A DNA stretch of 64,000 nucleotides, from contig NZ_BMPM01000003.1 in assembly GCF_014647595.1 (NCBI RefSeq), forward strand, positions 531,738-595,737, in the 5' to 3' direction. The number at the start of each line of letters is the position of its first letter. Within the stretch, counting starts at the first letter, position 1. This DNA is from Paenarthrobacter histidinolovorans. GTDB lineage: Bacteria; Actinomycetota; Actinomycetes; Actinomycetales; Micrococcaceae. This document shows, in pieces, positions 50,942-59,285 of the stretch. A model generated the notes under the pieces. It was not told the origin of the DNA. It did not search any database and saw only the letters and a list, made by a program, of their open reading frames with translations. The position numbers and the translations under genes were made by a program.

Positions 50942-52318
50942 TCAGTGCCAGAATCCCAAGGCGAACTCGGCGATGATTGTGGAAAGCAGGAACGACGCAG
51001 TAATGGCGACGAGGCCCACTGGAATGATTTTCCAGCCGATGGTGCGCAGCAGGGGAATGTCCTTGCCGAGGGAGAGCCCTGCCAACGTGAGCATCACCGT
51101 GGCGATGGAGAGGAAGTCCACCGTCTTGACGGCTTCATTCAAGACGCCGGAGCCGAAGAACCACGGGCTGGAAATGTACGCACCGATGGTGGTGATGAAA
51201 ACGATGGCGGAGATCTTCCTGGTGACCTTTGCAAGGAACAAGCTGACGAGGACCAGGGCCAGCATGATTCCGTAGCCGGCCAGGATGGACAGGCTCAGAC
51301 CCTTCGCGGCCACTGCAGCGGTACCAACACCCAACACCGTCAGGACGGACAGGGAAAGCCACAGTGGCAACTTCATGGCTGCCGATGACTTGGCGACCTC
51401 TTCGCGGAAGCGGCGGTTCTCTTCGGCCTGGACTTCGTCCTGCACCACCTCGGACGCGGTGCGGGTCCGGGGAGCCGAAGCCATGCCGGCTGCAGCCTCC
51501 TGCGGTTCCTTGTTGCGGGTGAGCACTTTGTAGAAGCGGTCTGCCACGGGCAAGGCAATGTAGATGCCAACGTAGACGCCCAGGATGGTGGTGATGAGGT
51601 TGGAGACGGCAGCCATGCCAAGGATGGCTTCCTGGTCCCCAGGGTAGGCGGCGATGATGCTCGCCGCGGAGGCGGCCATCATGGAGCCGGAACCCACGCC
51701 CGCCCCCATGGCCAGAGCCAGGGGATCGAAGATTTTCCAGTTGGCCACGAGCGAGGTCAGCAGGGTGATGAAGATGGCACCGAACAAGGTACCAAAGACG
51801 TACATGGCCAGAACGCCGCGGTACTGATCCGAATCCGGGCCGTACTTCTCCGAGACCATGGCGAAGGAGGGTTCGCGGTCAAGGGAGAACGTGGCGCCCA
51901 CCGTTGCCTTGCCCATACGCAGCAGCACAGCCAGGGGCAGCGCCAGCACGATGGTTCCCAACAGGTGGCCCACTTCCTGCAGCAGCAGTGCGGGGCCGGC
52001 CTTGATGAGGCTCGGCAGGCTCGGCCCGATGTTGAAGGCGAGCCTGGCCACCAGAAGAAGAACCGCGACGCCTACGAGGGCCGCCGCAACACGTTGGAGG
52101 TCGAGGCCGAGTGGCTTGAACTTCTGGATGGAGACCAACAGGCCGAGAATGAGTCCCCACACCATGGGGAAGATGACGATCGCACCAATGCCGAGATCAA
52201 TCTTGGCTTGGCCGATGAACTGGACCGCAAGGGCGATGACAAACGCGAGTGCGGCAATCGGAAGGGTAAGCCGTGTTCCGGCTTTGTCCGTCCGCGCGGT
52301 TTCGGTGCTGGTGGTCAT
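50942..52318 (-). CDS. DUF3100 family membrane protein, transporter-like
   Basis: Polytopic membrane protein of 458 residues with about eleven hydrophobic segments in two halves. The halves are separated by a charged region (about 280-330, MASAPRTRTASEVVQDEVQA). Features include MVWGLILGLLVSIQKFKPLG and the glycine/serine-rich ALAMGAGVGSGSMMAASAAS, which may be a substrate-binding re-entrant loop. The layout suggests a secondary carrier with an inverted repeat, but no transport has been assigned to this family. Its start overlaps the M20 amidohydrolase stop by 4 bases, suggesting that it imports the amidohydrolase substrate. Confidence 0.85.
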   Translation of the reverse strand: MTTSTETARTDKAGTRLTLPIAALAFVIALAVQFIGQAKIDLGIGAIVIFPMVWGLILGLLVSIQKFKPLGLDLQRVAAALVGVAVLLLVARLAFNIGPSLPSLIKAGPALLLQEVGHLLGTIVLALPLAVLLRMGKATVGATFSLDREPSFAMVSEKYGPDSDQYRGVLAMYVFGTLFGAIFITLLTSLVANWKIFDPLALAMGAGVGSGSMMAASAASIIAAYPGDQEAILGMAAVSNLITTILGVYVGIYIALPVADRFYKVLTRNKEPQEAAAGMASAPRTRTASEVVQDEVQAEENRRFREEVAKSSAAMKLPLWLSLSVLTVLGVGTAAVAAKGLSLSILAGYGIMLALVLVSLFLAKVTRKISAIVFITTIGAYISSPWFFGSGVLNEAVKTVDFLSIATVMLTLAGLSLGKDIPLLRTIGWKIIPVGLVAITASFLLSTIIAEFALGFWH

Positions 52319-53541
52319 GATGTTGCTTCCTGGATCGGGGCTTCAGTGCGGTAGGCCGCGTTGACGAAGCGCTCTCTCTGTTGGGGATTTGTTGCGGCAC
52401 CCGCCACAGTCCAAGCCAGCGCGGTGGCTGCCTCGAACATGACGGCGTGTGCCTCGGGCGTGTTCGCAAGAGCTGCAAAGCCGTGCGAGTGGATGGGTAC
52501 GTTGGCCCCGGGAATGCTCAGCCAAGGATGCAAGGAAGGAATGACCTGGGAGATGTTGCCCATGTCGGTGGAGCCCCCGCCCATTCCTGCCGCCGGGGAG
52601 GTGTCTTTGCCGAACGCGTCCATGGCTTCGGTCCAGTGGGCGGCAAGTTCGCCGTCCTGGATCAGCGGCTCATAGAGGGGTTCCGCCGCAGTGATCTCCA
52701 GGGTGGTCCCGGTTGCAAGTGCGGCACCTTCGAAACAGCGCTTGACCCTTTCGAGCAATGCCTCATACTCCGGGAGCGTGAAGGCCCTGCACTCGAACTG
52801 AACAACGGCGTGATCCGGAATGATGTTGGTGACGTGGCCGGCCTCCGCTACGTAGCAGGCGACGCGGTGGTCTCCCGGTATCTGCTGTCGGAGCAAGCCG
52901 ATCGCCACCTGGCTGAGCACTGCTGCATCCCCGGCGTTGACACCCAGGTGCGGGGCGGCAGCCGCATGGGCAGCCTTGCCGGTGAACACAGCCTCATAAC
53001 GGCCCACTGCCTGGGCCGTTGTCCCGGCGGGGTTGTAGGTGACACCGTCCTGGACCGGGTGGACCATCAACGCAAGGCCGACGCCGTCGAAGGCGCCACG
53101 CTCGAGCATCAGTACTTTTCCGCCGCCGTGTTCCTCGGCCGGAGTGCCGATCGCCTTCAGCGTGATGCCGAGTTCGTCCACGTGGGGGAGCAGGGCCAAG
53201 GCCGCAGCTATTGAAGCCCCTGCGATCAGGTTGTGACCACAGGCGTGGCCCACTGAGGGCAGAGCATCGTATTCCACGCAGAGGGCAACTGTAAGGTCAC
53301 CGGTTCCTGCGGTAGCGGTGAAAGCTGTCGGCAGCCCCGCCGTTCCGTGGATGACGTCAAAGCCGCCTTCAGTGAGCAGGGCCGTAATGGATTCTGCGGC
53401 CCGGACCTCCTGGAAGGAGATCTCGGGGTTGGCGTGCAGGAACTCCGAAAGCGCCTGAACCCGGGGTCTCCAGGATGTGACGCCTTCCGCCAGGGCTTGA
53501 CGCAGCGGATCAGAAGGGGAAGCGGTAGTCGTGGTTTCCAT
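52315..53541 (-). CDS. M20 family amidohydrolase/peptidase
   Basis: Metal-dependent amidohydrolase of 408 residues from ATG 53541, with GGAGGAGGA just upstream. Conserved elements are LHANPEISFQEVRAAESI, VEYDALPSVGHACGHNLIAG with the metal-binding His and Cys, GTPAEEHGGGKVLMLERG, and a dimerisation domain near AVFTGKAAHAAAAPHLGVNA. It resembles AbgA/AbgB-type and N-acyl-amino-acid hydrolases of the M20D branch. It should cleave an amide bond of a compound imported by the DUF3100 protein. The aldehyde dehydrogenase gene lies 11 bases upstream. The substrate is unknown. Confidence 0.9.
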   Translation of the reverse strand: METTTTASPSDPLRQALAEGVTSWRPRVQALSEFLHANPEISFQEVRAAESITALLTEGGFDVIHGTAGLPTAFTATAGTGDLTVALCVEYDALPSVGHACGHNLIAGASIAAALALLPHVDELGITLKAIGTPAEEHGGGKVLMLERGAFDGVGLALMVHPVQDGVTYNPAGTTAQAVGRYEAVFTGKAAHAAAAPHLGVNAGDAAVLSQVAIGLLRQQIPGDHRVACYVAEAGHVTNIIPDHAVVQFECRAFTLPEYEALLERVKRCFEGAALATGTTLEITAAEPLYEPLIQDGELAAHWTEAMDAFGKDTSPAAGMGGGSTDMGNISQVIPSLHPWLSIPGANVPIHSHGFAALANTPEAHAVMFEAATALAWTVAGAATNPQQRERFVNAAYRTEAPIQEATS

Positions 53542-53552
53542 GATTCCTCCTC

Positions 53553-55106
53553 CTAGTAGGACAGCGAAGGGAACGGGGAGCCGGCCGCCCGGGTGGGCAC
53601 CCAAACTGCCTTGGTCTGCGTGTACTCGTCCAACACACCGGGTCCGGAGGAACGGCCGTGGCCGGAATCGCCGAAGCCCCCAAAGGGAACTGCAACATGG
53701 ATGGTCTTGTACGAGTTGATCCAGAACGTTCCTGCCTTCACCTCACGGGCGATGTGGTGGGCCCGGGAAACGTCCGAGGTCCACACAGCGCCGGCCAAGC
53801 CAAAGTTGGTGTTGTTTGCCCGGGCAATCGCTTCGGCTTCGGTATCAAAGGCGTCGGCACCGACTACTGGGCCAAAGACTTCAGTTGTCTCCAGGCGGTT
53901 TGCCGGCGTTACGCCATCCAGCAGCGTCGGCATGACCCAGTGACCACCGGCAAGAGGCGAATCCGCCAAGGACCCTGGCAACGTTCCGCCCGTAAGCCGG
54001 CGGCCGCCGTCGTTGATTCCCTGCTCAATCAGTGAGGTGACGGTTGCGAATTGGGGTGCGGTGATGATCGGCCCCACCTCGGTGGCGGCGTCCAGGGGAT
54101 CCCCAACCCGAAGCCGCGCAGCACGTTCGGCCACCAACTCAACAAACCGGGCGTGCACGCTGCGTTCCACCAGAAGCCGCGAGCCGGCCACGCAGGATTG
54201 TCCGGCGCCGGAGAAGATCGCGGAGATGGCGCCGTCGGCAGCGCGCTCCAGGTCGGCGTCGGCGAAGACAATGTTGGCACTCTTGCCGCCAAGCTCCAAC
54301 AGGGCCGGAATTCCGGCTTCGGCAGCGGCTACGGCAACCCGGCGGCCGGTGGGCACGGAACCGATGAAGCTGACTTTTCCGACACGGCGATCGGACGTGA
54401 GGGTAGCTCCGACGGTCTGTCCGAGTCCCACGGCCACGTTGAAGACGCCGTCGGGAAGCCCGGCTTCATGGGCCAGCTGGGCGAGCCGGACGGTTGTAGC
54501 CGGCGTGAATTCGCTTGGCTTGACGATGACGGCGTTGCCAGCTGCCAGCGGCGCTGCTGAGTTCCAGCCCGCCGTGAACAGCGGGGCATTCCACGGAGTG
54601 ATCGCGACGATAACGCCCCACGGAACCCGCTCTGTGTAGGTGTGCCACGGGCCCGGCACGGGGATGGTCTGGCCGGTGAGCTTGTCCGCCCAGCCTGCGT
54701 AGTAGCCGAACATTTCGGCTACCTTGGATGCTTCAACGCGGGCGTCGCGGATGGGCTTTCCCGTGGTGGCGGATTCGAGGATCGCAAGTTCTTCGGTGTG
54801 TGCTTCGACCACCCTGCTGACGTTGCGGAGGATGGCAGCACGTTCGAAGCCGTTCAGGGATCCCCACGCGGCCGCGCCCCGGACGGAGCTTTGGAGGATG
54901 GCGCCGGCGCCTTCGGTGCCGGGGTCGGCGTAGGTGGCAAAGGCGTCACCCGTGGCCGCGGACGTCAGCGTGATGGAGGTGCCTGAGCCGGGGACGACCT
55001 TTCCGTCGACGAACGCGCCAAGCCCTGAGGGGAAGGCAGCGTCCAGGACTGTGCGTGCTGTTGTGTGGGAGGAAGCCGCGGGGGCTGTGGTGATGCTCAA
55101 GGTCAT
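53553..55106 (-). CDS. Aldehyde dehydrogenase, betaine-aldehyde/aminoaldehyde type
   Basis: NAD(P)-dependent aldehyde dehydrogenase of 517 residues. It carries ERVPWGVIVAITPWNAPLFT, general-base Glu in LLELGGKSANIVFADADLER, nucleophile Cys in FSGAGQSCVAGSRLLVERSV, and ETTEVFGPVVGADAFDTEAE. Within the superfamily the FWINSYKTIHVAVPFGGFGD end is typical of BADH/GabD-like enzymes. It is encoded between a hydroxyisobutyrate dehydrogenase-like gene (21-base gap) and an amidohydrolase. The group probably oxidises an alcohol via an aldehyde to an acid. The substrate is unknown. Confidence 0.93.
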   Translation of the reverse strand: MTLSITTAPAASSHTTARTVLDAAFPSGLGAFVDGKVVPGSGTSITLTSAATGDAFATYADPGTEGAGAILQSSVRGAAAWGSLNGFERAAILRNVSRVVEAHTEELAILESATTGKPIRDARVEASKVAEMFGYYAGWADKLTGQTIPVPGPWHTYTERVPWGVIVAITPWNAPLFTAGWNSAAPLAAGNAVIVKPSEFTPATTVRLAQLAHEAGLPDGVFNVAVGLGQTVGATLTSDRRVGKVSFIGSVPTGRRVAVAAAEAGIPALLELGGKSANIVFADADLERAADGAISAIFSGAGQSCVAGSRLLVERSVHARFVELVAERAARLRVGDPLDAATEVGPIITAPQFATVTSLIEQGINDGGRRLTGGTLPGSLADSPLAGGHWVMPTLLDGVTPANRLETTEVFGPVVGADAFDTEAEAIARANNTNFGLAGAVWTSDVSRAHHIAREVKAGTFWINSYKTIHVAVPFGGFGDSGHGRSSGPGVLDEYTQTKAVWVPTRAAGSPFPSLSY

Positions 55107-55127
55107 GTCCTTCTGTTGCTGGGAGCG

Positions 55128-56033
55128 CTAGGCGATGTGCGTTGTGCCGGGGGCGCCGGCGGGGGTCACTGCGGGCGCCACGGTCCTGGCGATTTCGGTG
55201 AAGTCGGCGGCCGGACCCAGGGCTGCCAGGGCTGTCTGCCACTGATCGGCCGCGGCTGCCAGCAGATCCGGCCGTTCGCCGACCTGACGCGCGATGTCGA
55301 TGGCCAGTGCGGCATCGCGGGCCATGAGGCCGAGGGAGAATCCGGAGTCGTGGGTGCCGGTCAGAACCCAATTGGGGTACATCGCGGCTGAGACTTTGCT
55401 GCCTCCGGAGGCGTTGCTGATGCTTGCGGCAGCTACCGCGGGATCGATTCCGTAGGCCTTGGCCACTCCCAGTGCCTCTCCCACGGAGACCAGATTGGCT
55501 GCGGCGAGAACGTTGTTCAGCAGTTTGACGACGTTTCCGCTGCCGGTGCCGCCGATGTGGGCATACTGACCGCCAGTGAGGGCTTCGAGGACGGGCTGTG
55601 CGGCCACTACGGCAGCGTCCGTGGCTCCAACGAACGCACTCAGCGTTCCCGTTGCTGCGCCTTCTCGTCCCCCGGAGACCGGCGCGTCCACGAACGATGC
55701 GCCGTGGGATTCGGCCAGGGTTGCCATGGACGTACTGGTTCCCGGCTCGGAGGTGGTGGTGTCAATGATTGCGACGGTGCCCGGTGCGGAGAGGAGCACC
55801 GGCACTGTTGCCTCGACGATTTGGGCCGATGGCAGGGACAGGACGGCATAAGGGATGCCGGCCAGTTCGCGGAGTGCTGCCGTGGTGGTGATTCCGGTTG
55901 CGGCAGCTGCGTTCCGGGCAGCTTCGGAGGGATCAAAGCCGGTGACGTCCCAGCCGGCGCGGTGCAGGGTGGACGCCATGGCACCTCCCATGGATCCGAG
56001 GCCGACGACGGCGATGCGACGGGTGTTGCTCAT
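55128..56033 (-). CDS. NAD(P)-dependent beta-hydroxyacid dehydrogenase (3-hydroxyisobutyrate dehydrogenase family)
   Basis: Two-domain dehydrogenase of 301 residues. The Rossmann motif GLGSMGGAMASTLHRAGWDV is at the start. The substrate-binding signature FVDAPVSGGREGAATGTLSA and the catalytic Lys in GSGNVVKLLNNVLAAANLVS are intact. Related enzymes act on 3-hydroxyisobutyrate, tartronate semialdehyde or other small hydroxyacids. It is the first enzyme gene of the operon, 52 bases downstream of the RpiR-type regulator. Confidence 0.93.
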   Translation of the reverse strand: MSNTRRIAVVGLGSMGGAMASTLHRAGWDVTGFDPSEAARNAAAATGITTTAALRELAGIPYAVLSLPSAQIVEATVPVLLSAPGTVAIIDTTTSEPGTSTSMATLAESHGASFVDAPVSGGREGAATGTLSAFVGATDAAVVAAQPVLEALTGGQYAHIGGTGSGNVVKLLNNVLAAANLVSVGEALGVAKAYGIDPAVAAASISNASGGSKVSAAMYPNWVLTGTHDSGFSLGLMARDAALAIDIARQVGERPDLLAAAADQWQTALAALGPAADFTEIARTVAPAVTPAGAPGTTHIA

Positions 56034-56085
56034 GAATGCTCCTAGTGGGGTGATGGAGGAAGAATGTGGTGGCCAACAGGGCGCG

Positions 56086-56976
56086 TCAGTCCAGGTAGAT
56101 ATCCAGGTCTTTCCACAATTGTTGGGTGCGCCTGATGGCAGCTCGACTTCGTTCCGGGTGCGCCGCTTCCATGCCGGCCAGCAGGCCGTAAACCATCGAA
56201 TTGGCGGCGGTCACGGACTGGAAGAACGAGATTCCCTCCGAGGCGACGATCAGCAGGTGGTCCGCCGCTGCGGCAAGGCGCCCACGGCGCATATCACTGA
56301 TGGCGACCACCGTGGCGCCGGACTGCTTGGCGGCTTCGGCCGTGACGATGATCTGCTGGACCGAACGCCACATATTGACCACCACCAGAACATCACCGGG
56401 GCCCAGGCTGTTGGCTGCGGAGGCCAGATGGACTCCGCCCCGGTTTTCCAGCGTGATGGGGTATCCCATGGTGGACCCCAGGTGGGCCATGACGCTTGCC
56501 GGTCCGGCGAAAGAGCCGATGCCGATGGTGGTGATGGACTTTGCCGAGGCCAAGGCGGCGATGGCCGCTTCAACGTCCTCGGCAGTGTTTGAGTCAAGGG
56601 TGAGCCGAAGGTTCTCGATGTCGTGATTGAGTGCGTCGTGGAGGGGACTGTGATGTTCGCCGTGCTCGAGGAGGGTGTCCTCCGTGGAGATCATCACCAG
56701 GTACCGGGAGCGAAGTTCCCGCTGGAGGTCAGGCCAGCCGCGGTAGCCCAAACGCTGGGCCGTGCGGACAACAGTGGAATTGTTGACGTCCGAGCGTTGC
56801 GCGATCTCGGCGATGTCCGCGTAGGACGACAACTGCGGATTCCGCGCGATGACCTCCACTACCCGCGCCTGGGACTTGGACAACGCAACTTCGGGAAGTG
56901 CGTCTCCCAACCAGGCGTGGTCCACGGATTCCCGCGCCATTGTGGTGGTGCTGGACTCGTCTGGCTTGCTCGTCAC
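56086..56976 (-). CDS. MurR/RpiR family transcriptional regulator
   Basis: Regulator of 296 residues with an N-terminal RpiR-type helix-turn-helix (SKSQARVVEVIARNPQLSSY, then SDVNNSTVVRTAQRLGYRGW) and a C-terminal SIS domain (SITTIGIGSFAGPASVMAHL, then GDVLVVVNMWRSVQQIIVTA). SIS domains bind phosphosugars or other small ligands. It heads the operon of HIBADH-like, aldehyde dehydrogenase, M20 and DUF3100 genes and probably controls it. Two GCAAT-containing inverted repeats lie just upstream (57008-57050). Confidence 0.93.
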   Translation of the reverse strand: MTSKPDESSTTTMARESVDHAWLGDALPEVALSKSQARVVEVIARNPQLSSYADIAEIAQRSDVNNSTVVRTAQRLGYRGWPDLQRELRSRYLVMISTEDTLLEHGEHHSPLHDALNHDIENLRLTLDSNTAEDVEAAIAALASAKSITTIGIGSFAGPASVMAHLGSTMGYPITLENRGGVHLASAANSLGPGDVLVVVNMWRSVQQIIVTAEAAKQSGATVVAISDMRRGRLAAAADHLLIVASEGISFFQSVTAANSMVYGLLAGMEAAHPERSRAAIRRTQQLWKDLDIYLD

Positions 56977-57007
56977 GACTCATACTCCTTGTAACGCAGA
57001 TCACTTG

Positions 57008-57021
57008 GCAATCTCAATTGC
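57008..57021. promoter_or_regulatory. Inverted repeat GCAAT-CTCA-ATTGC upstream of the RpiR gene
   Basis: Perfect 5-base arms with a 4-base spacer, 32 bases before the RpiR start. It shares the GCAAT/ATTGC element with the next site. Confidence 0.45.
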
Positions 57022-57034
57022 ATTTAACATACTC

Positions 57035-57050
57035 TGCAATTTCGCTTGCA
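57035..57050. promoter_or_regulatory. Inverted repeat TGCAA-N6-TTGCA upstream of the RpiR gene
   Basis: Perfect 5-base arms with a 6-base spacer. Together with 57008-57021 it forms a pair of related sites in an AT-rich stretch that is the likely operon promoter. Confidence 0.45.
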
Positions 57051-57122
57051 GCTAGTGGTTTGCGTTACAGGCATGTAAAAGTTCCACCCGAAAGCCGGGG
57101 CGGGACCGTGTGGGCGTTAAAA

Positions 57123-57165
57123 GAGAAGTGCCGGGGACCCCGGCAGGCTCCCTGGCACTTCTCTG
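57123..57165 (-). terminator. Terminator of the aromatic monooxygenase gene
   Basis: Arms AGAGAAGTGCC / GGCACTTCTCT with further GC pairing inside, 21 bases after the monooxygenase stop. On the minus strand the hairpin is followed by TTTT. It is a good Rho-independent structure. Confidence 0.85.
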
Positions 57166-57185
57166 ATTCCTTTGCCCTCTGATTC

Positions 57186-59120
57186 CTAGGCCGGATTGCT
57201 CACCAAGCCCGTGTCCGCCGTCGCGGTTTCGGAGCGGTGCGCGGAGAGTAGGGGAGCGAAGAACGCTCCGAGTTCCGCCGTCGCCGTCAACGGCAGGACG
57301 TTCGCGACGTATTGGTCCGGCCGGACGAGCACCACGACGCCGTCGCGGCTGAGGCCGCGCAGCTCGAAGATGTCGTGGGCCGGGTCCGTGCCGAAGACCT
57401 TCTCGAGGTAAGTGAGCTTGAACGGTCCCACAGTGGGTTTGAACGCCGCGGGGACGGCGTTGATGTCAACGGTGGTGTGGTCCTGCTGGTAGATCACCTT
57501 GACGTCGAACCAGGCGTCCCGGTCAAGGTTCGACGGCGTCGCGGCCAGCGGCGAGTCCGGCGAGTTCGCGATCCACTCGGCGAAGTCCGCGACCGGTCCT
57601 TCTGCGCCTGCTTTCGCGGCGTCGGCGAAGACATAAATCCGCCAGCGGCCATCCGCCTTGGCATGGTGGCCCAGGTGCATGGGGTTGGTGTCGCAGACCC
57701 TCTGTACAGCCGCGGACTTGAAGCGCTTGCCTACGGGGAAGCCGGTTGCGAGTTCCTGGTGCTGTGCCTCGGCAACGAGTATGGAGGGCGCGTATTGGGT
57801 CATGAAGCCTGCCGGGAACTCGGCGGTGCTGGTGTAGAAGTTCTCCAGTTCGGTGGGGTCTTCGAACTCTTCGGGCTTCTTGGCCATGAGGGTGGACCAT
57901 TGCTTGTCGAAGTCGATAAGGTTCTTCGCGACCACCTGGCGTTCGGCCGAGTAGGTGTCCAGGAGGCTTTCGGGGCTGCGGCCTTCAAGGACATGGCCGA
58001 GTTTCCAGCCGATGTTGAAGCCGTCCTGCATGGAGACGTTCATCCCCTGGCCGGCCTTGGCGCTGTGGGTGTGGCACGCGTCGCCGGTGATGAACACCCG
58101 TGGGGTGCGCGTACCGCGGTCCTCCGGCAGGACGTCGTCGAACCTGTCTGTAAGGCGGTGGCCGACCTCGTACACGCTGTGCCAGGCGACGTTGCGGACA
58201 TCCAGCGTGTACGGGTGCAGAATGTCATTCGCCTTCTGGATGATCTGCTCGATGGTGGTCTTCCGTACGGCCCCGTGGTCATCGGCTGCAACCTCGCCGA
58301 GGTCCACGTACATCCGGAAAAGGTGTCCGCCCTCGCGGGGTATCAACAGGATGCTGCCGCCGTTGCCGGACTGGATGGCGCATTTTGTCCGGATGTCCGG
58401 GAAATCGGTGACCGCGAGGACGTCCATGACGCCCCAGGCGTGGTTGGCCTGGTCTCCGGCCAAGTGGCAGCCAATCGATTCGCGGACCTTGCTGCGTGCA
58501 CCGTCCGCGCCCACCACATACTTGGCCCGGATGATGCGCTCCCCGCCCTCGTTGGCACCGGCGGTGTGACCAAGGGTGACCTCCACCGGGTAGTCCCCGT
58601 CGCCGGTCACCTTCAGGCTGCGGAACTCGTATCCATAGTCCGGGACCATTCGGGTGGGGGAGTTGGCCATGAACTCGGCAAAATAGTCCAGGACGCGGGC
58701 CTGATTGACGATCAGGTGCGGGAATTCGCTGATCCCTGCAGGATCATCCACCGCGCGGGCGGCCCGGACAATCCGGGAATGATCAGCCGGATCCGGCTTC
58801 CAAAAGGCCATTTCGGTGATGCGGTATGCCTCGGCGGTGATGCGCTCTGCGAAGCCGAAGGCCTGGAAGGTCTCGACGCTCCGGGCCTGGATGCCGTCGG
58901 CCTGGCCGATGGCGAGCCTGCCGGGGCGGCGCTCGATGATACGTGTGGTGACTCCCGGGAACTGGGCGAGCTGGGCCGCCGTCAACATCCCGGCGGGGCC
59001 GGTGCCCACGATGAGGACGTCGACTTCATCCGGAAGCGCTGACGGCCGGTTGATTCCGACGCCGGCCGCCGGTTCGACCCGCGGGTCACCTGATACATAA
59101 CCGTGATGGTGGAACTGCAC
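57186..59120 (-). CDS. FAD-dependent aromatic monooxygenase, 3-hydroxybenzoate 4-monooxygenase/phenol 2-monooxygenase type
   Basis: NAD(P)H flavin hydroxylase of 644 residues, matching the roughly 640 of MobA-type 3-hydroxybenzoate 4-monooxygenase. GTG start with AGGAA upstream. The FAD-binding GxGxxG is in VDVLIVGTGPAGMLTAAQLA. The DG motif is in YVVGADGARSKVRESIG and the GD motif in VFITGDACHTHSAKAGQGMN. A C-terminal thioredoxin-like domain (about 450-630), typical of the phenol hydroxylase branch, is present. The likely product is protocatechuate, but no ring-cleavage genes lie in the window. It is a single-gene unit with a strong terminator and a 29-base palindrome in its promoter. 3-hydroxybenzoate is the best guess; another phenolic is possible. 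Confidence 0.9.
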   Translation of the reverse strand: MQFHHHGYVSGDPRVEPAAGVGINRPSALPDEVDVLIVGTGPAGMLTAAQLAQFPGVTTRIIERRPGRLAIGQADGIQARSVETFQAFGFAERITAEAYRITEMAFWKPDPADHSRIVRAARAVDDPAGISEFPHLIVNQARVLDYFAEFMANSPTRMVPDYGYEFRSLKVTGDGDYPVEVTLGHTAGANEGGERIIRAKYVVGADGARSKVRESIGCHLAGDQANHAWGVMDVLAVTDFPDIRTKCAIQSGNGGSILLIPREGGHLFRMYVDLGEVAADDHGAVRKTTIEQIIQKANDILHPYTLDVRNVAWHSVYEVGHRLTDRFDDVLPEDRGTRTPRVFITGDACHTHSAKAGQGMNVSMQDGFNIGWKLGHVLEGRSPESLLDTYSAERQVVAKNLIDFDKQWSTLMAKKPEEFEDPTELENFYTSTAEFPAGFMTQYAPSILVAEAQHQELATGFPVGKRFKSAAVQRVCDTNPMHLGHHAKADGRWRIYVFADAAKAGAEGPVADFAEWIANSPDSPLAATPSNLDRDAWFDVKVIYQQDHTTVDINAVPAAFKPTVGPFKLTYLEKVFGTDPAHDIFELRGLSRDGVVVLVRPDQYVANVLPLTATAELGAFFAPLLSAHRSETATADTGLVSNPA

Positions 59121-59181
59121 GGGCTTTCCTCACTTCTTTGTGGGCTGGAGAACGTTTTGTGGCTGAAGAACGATCTGTGTT

Positions 59182-59210
59182 CGATAATAGAACACGATGT
59201 TCTATTATCG
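59182..59210. promoter_or_regulatory. Perfect 29-base palindrome, operator of the monooxygenase gene
   Basis: Arms CGATAATAGAACA and TGTTCTATTATCG are perfectly complementary around a central CGA. It lies 61 bases before the monooxygenase GTG, within an AT-rich promoter-like stretch (GATATAAC is adjacent on the minus strand). It is probably the binding site of a dimeric regulator such as an IclR- or MarR-type protein. No regulator gene is adjacent. Confidence 0.75.
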
Positions 59211-59285
59211 CTCGTTATATCGTAATGCCGGTCACAGTGCTCTTCAAGTCATCCGACTGTCCGCACTTGAAGGAGATGGGTTCCT

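Noticed and set aside
57312..59042. Plus-strand open frame of 576 codons
   Set aside because: It is antisense to the aromatic monooxygenase gene and rich in Val/Asp/Gly without motifs.
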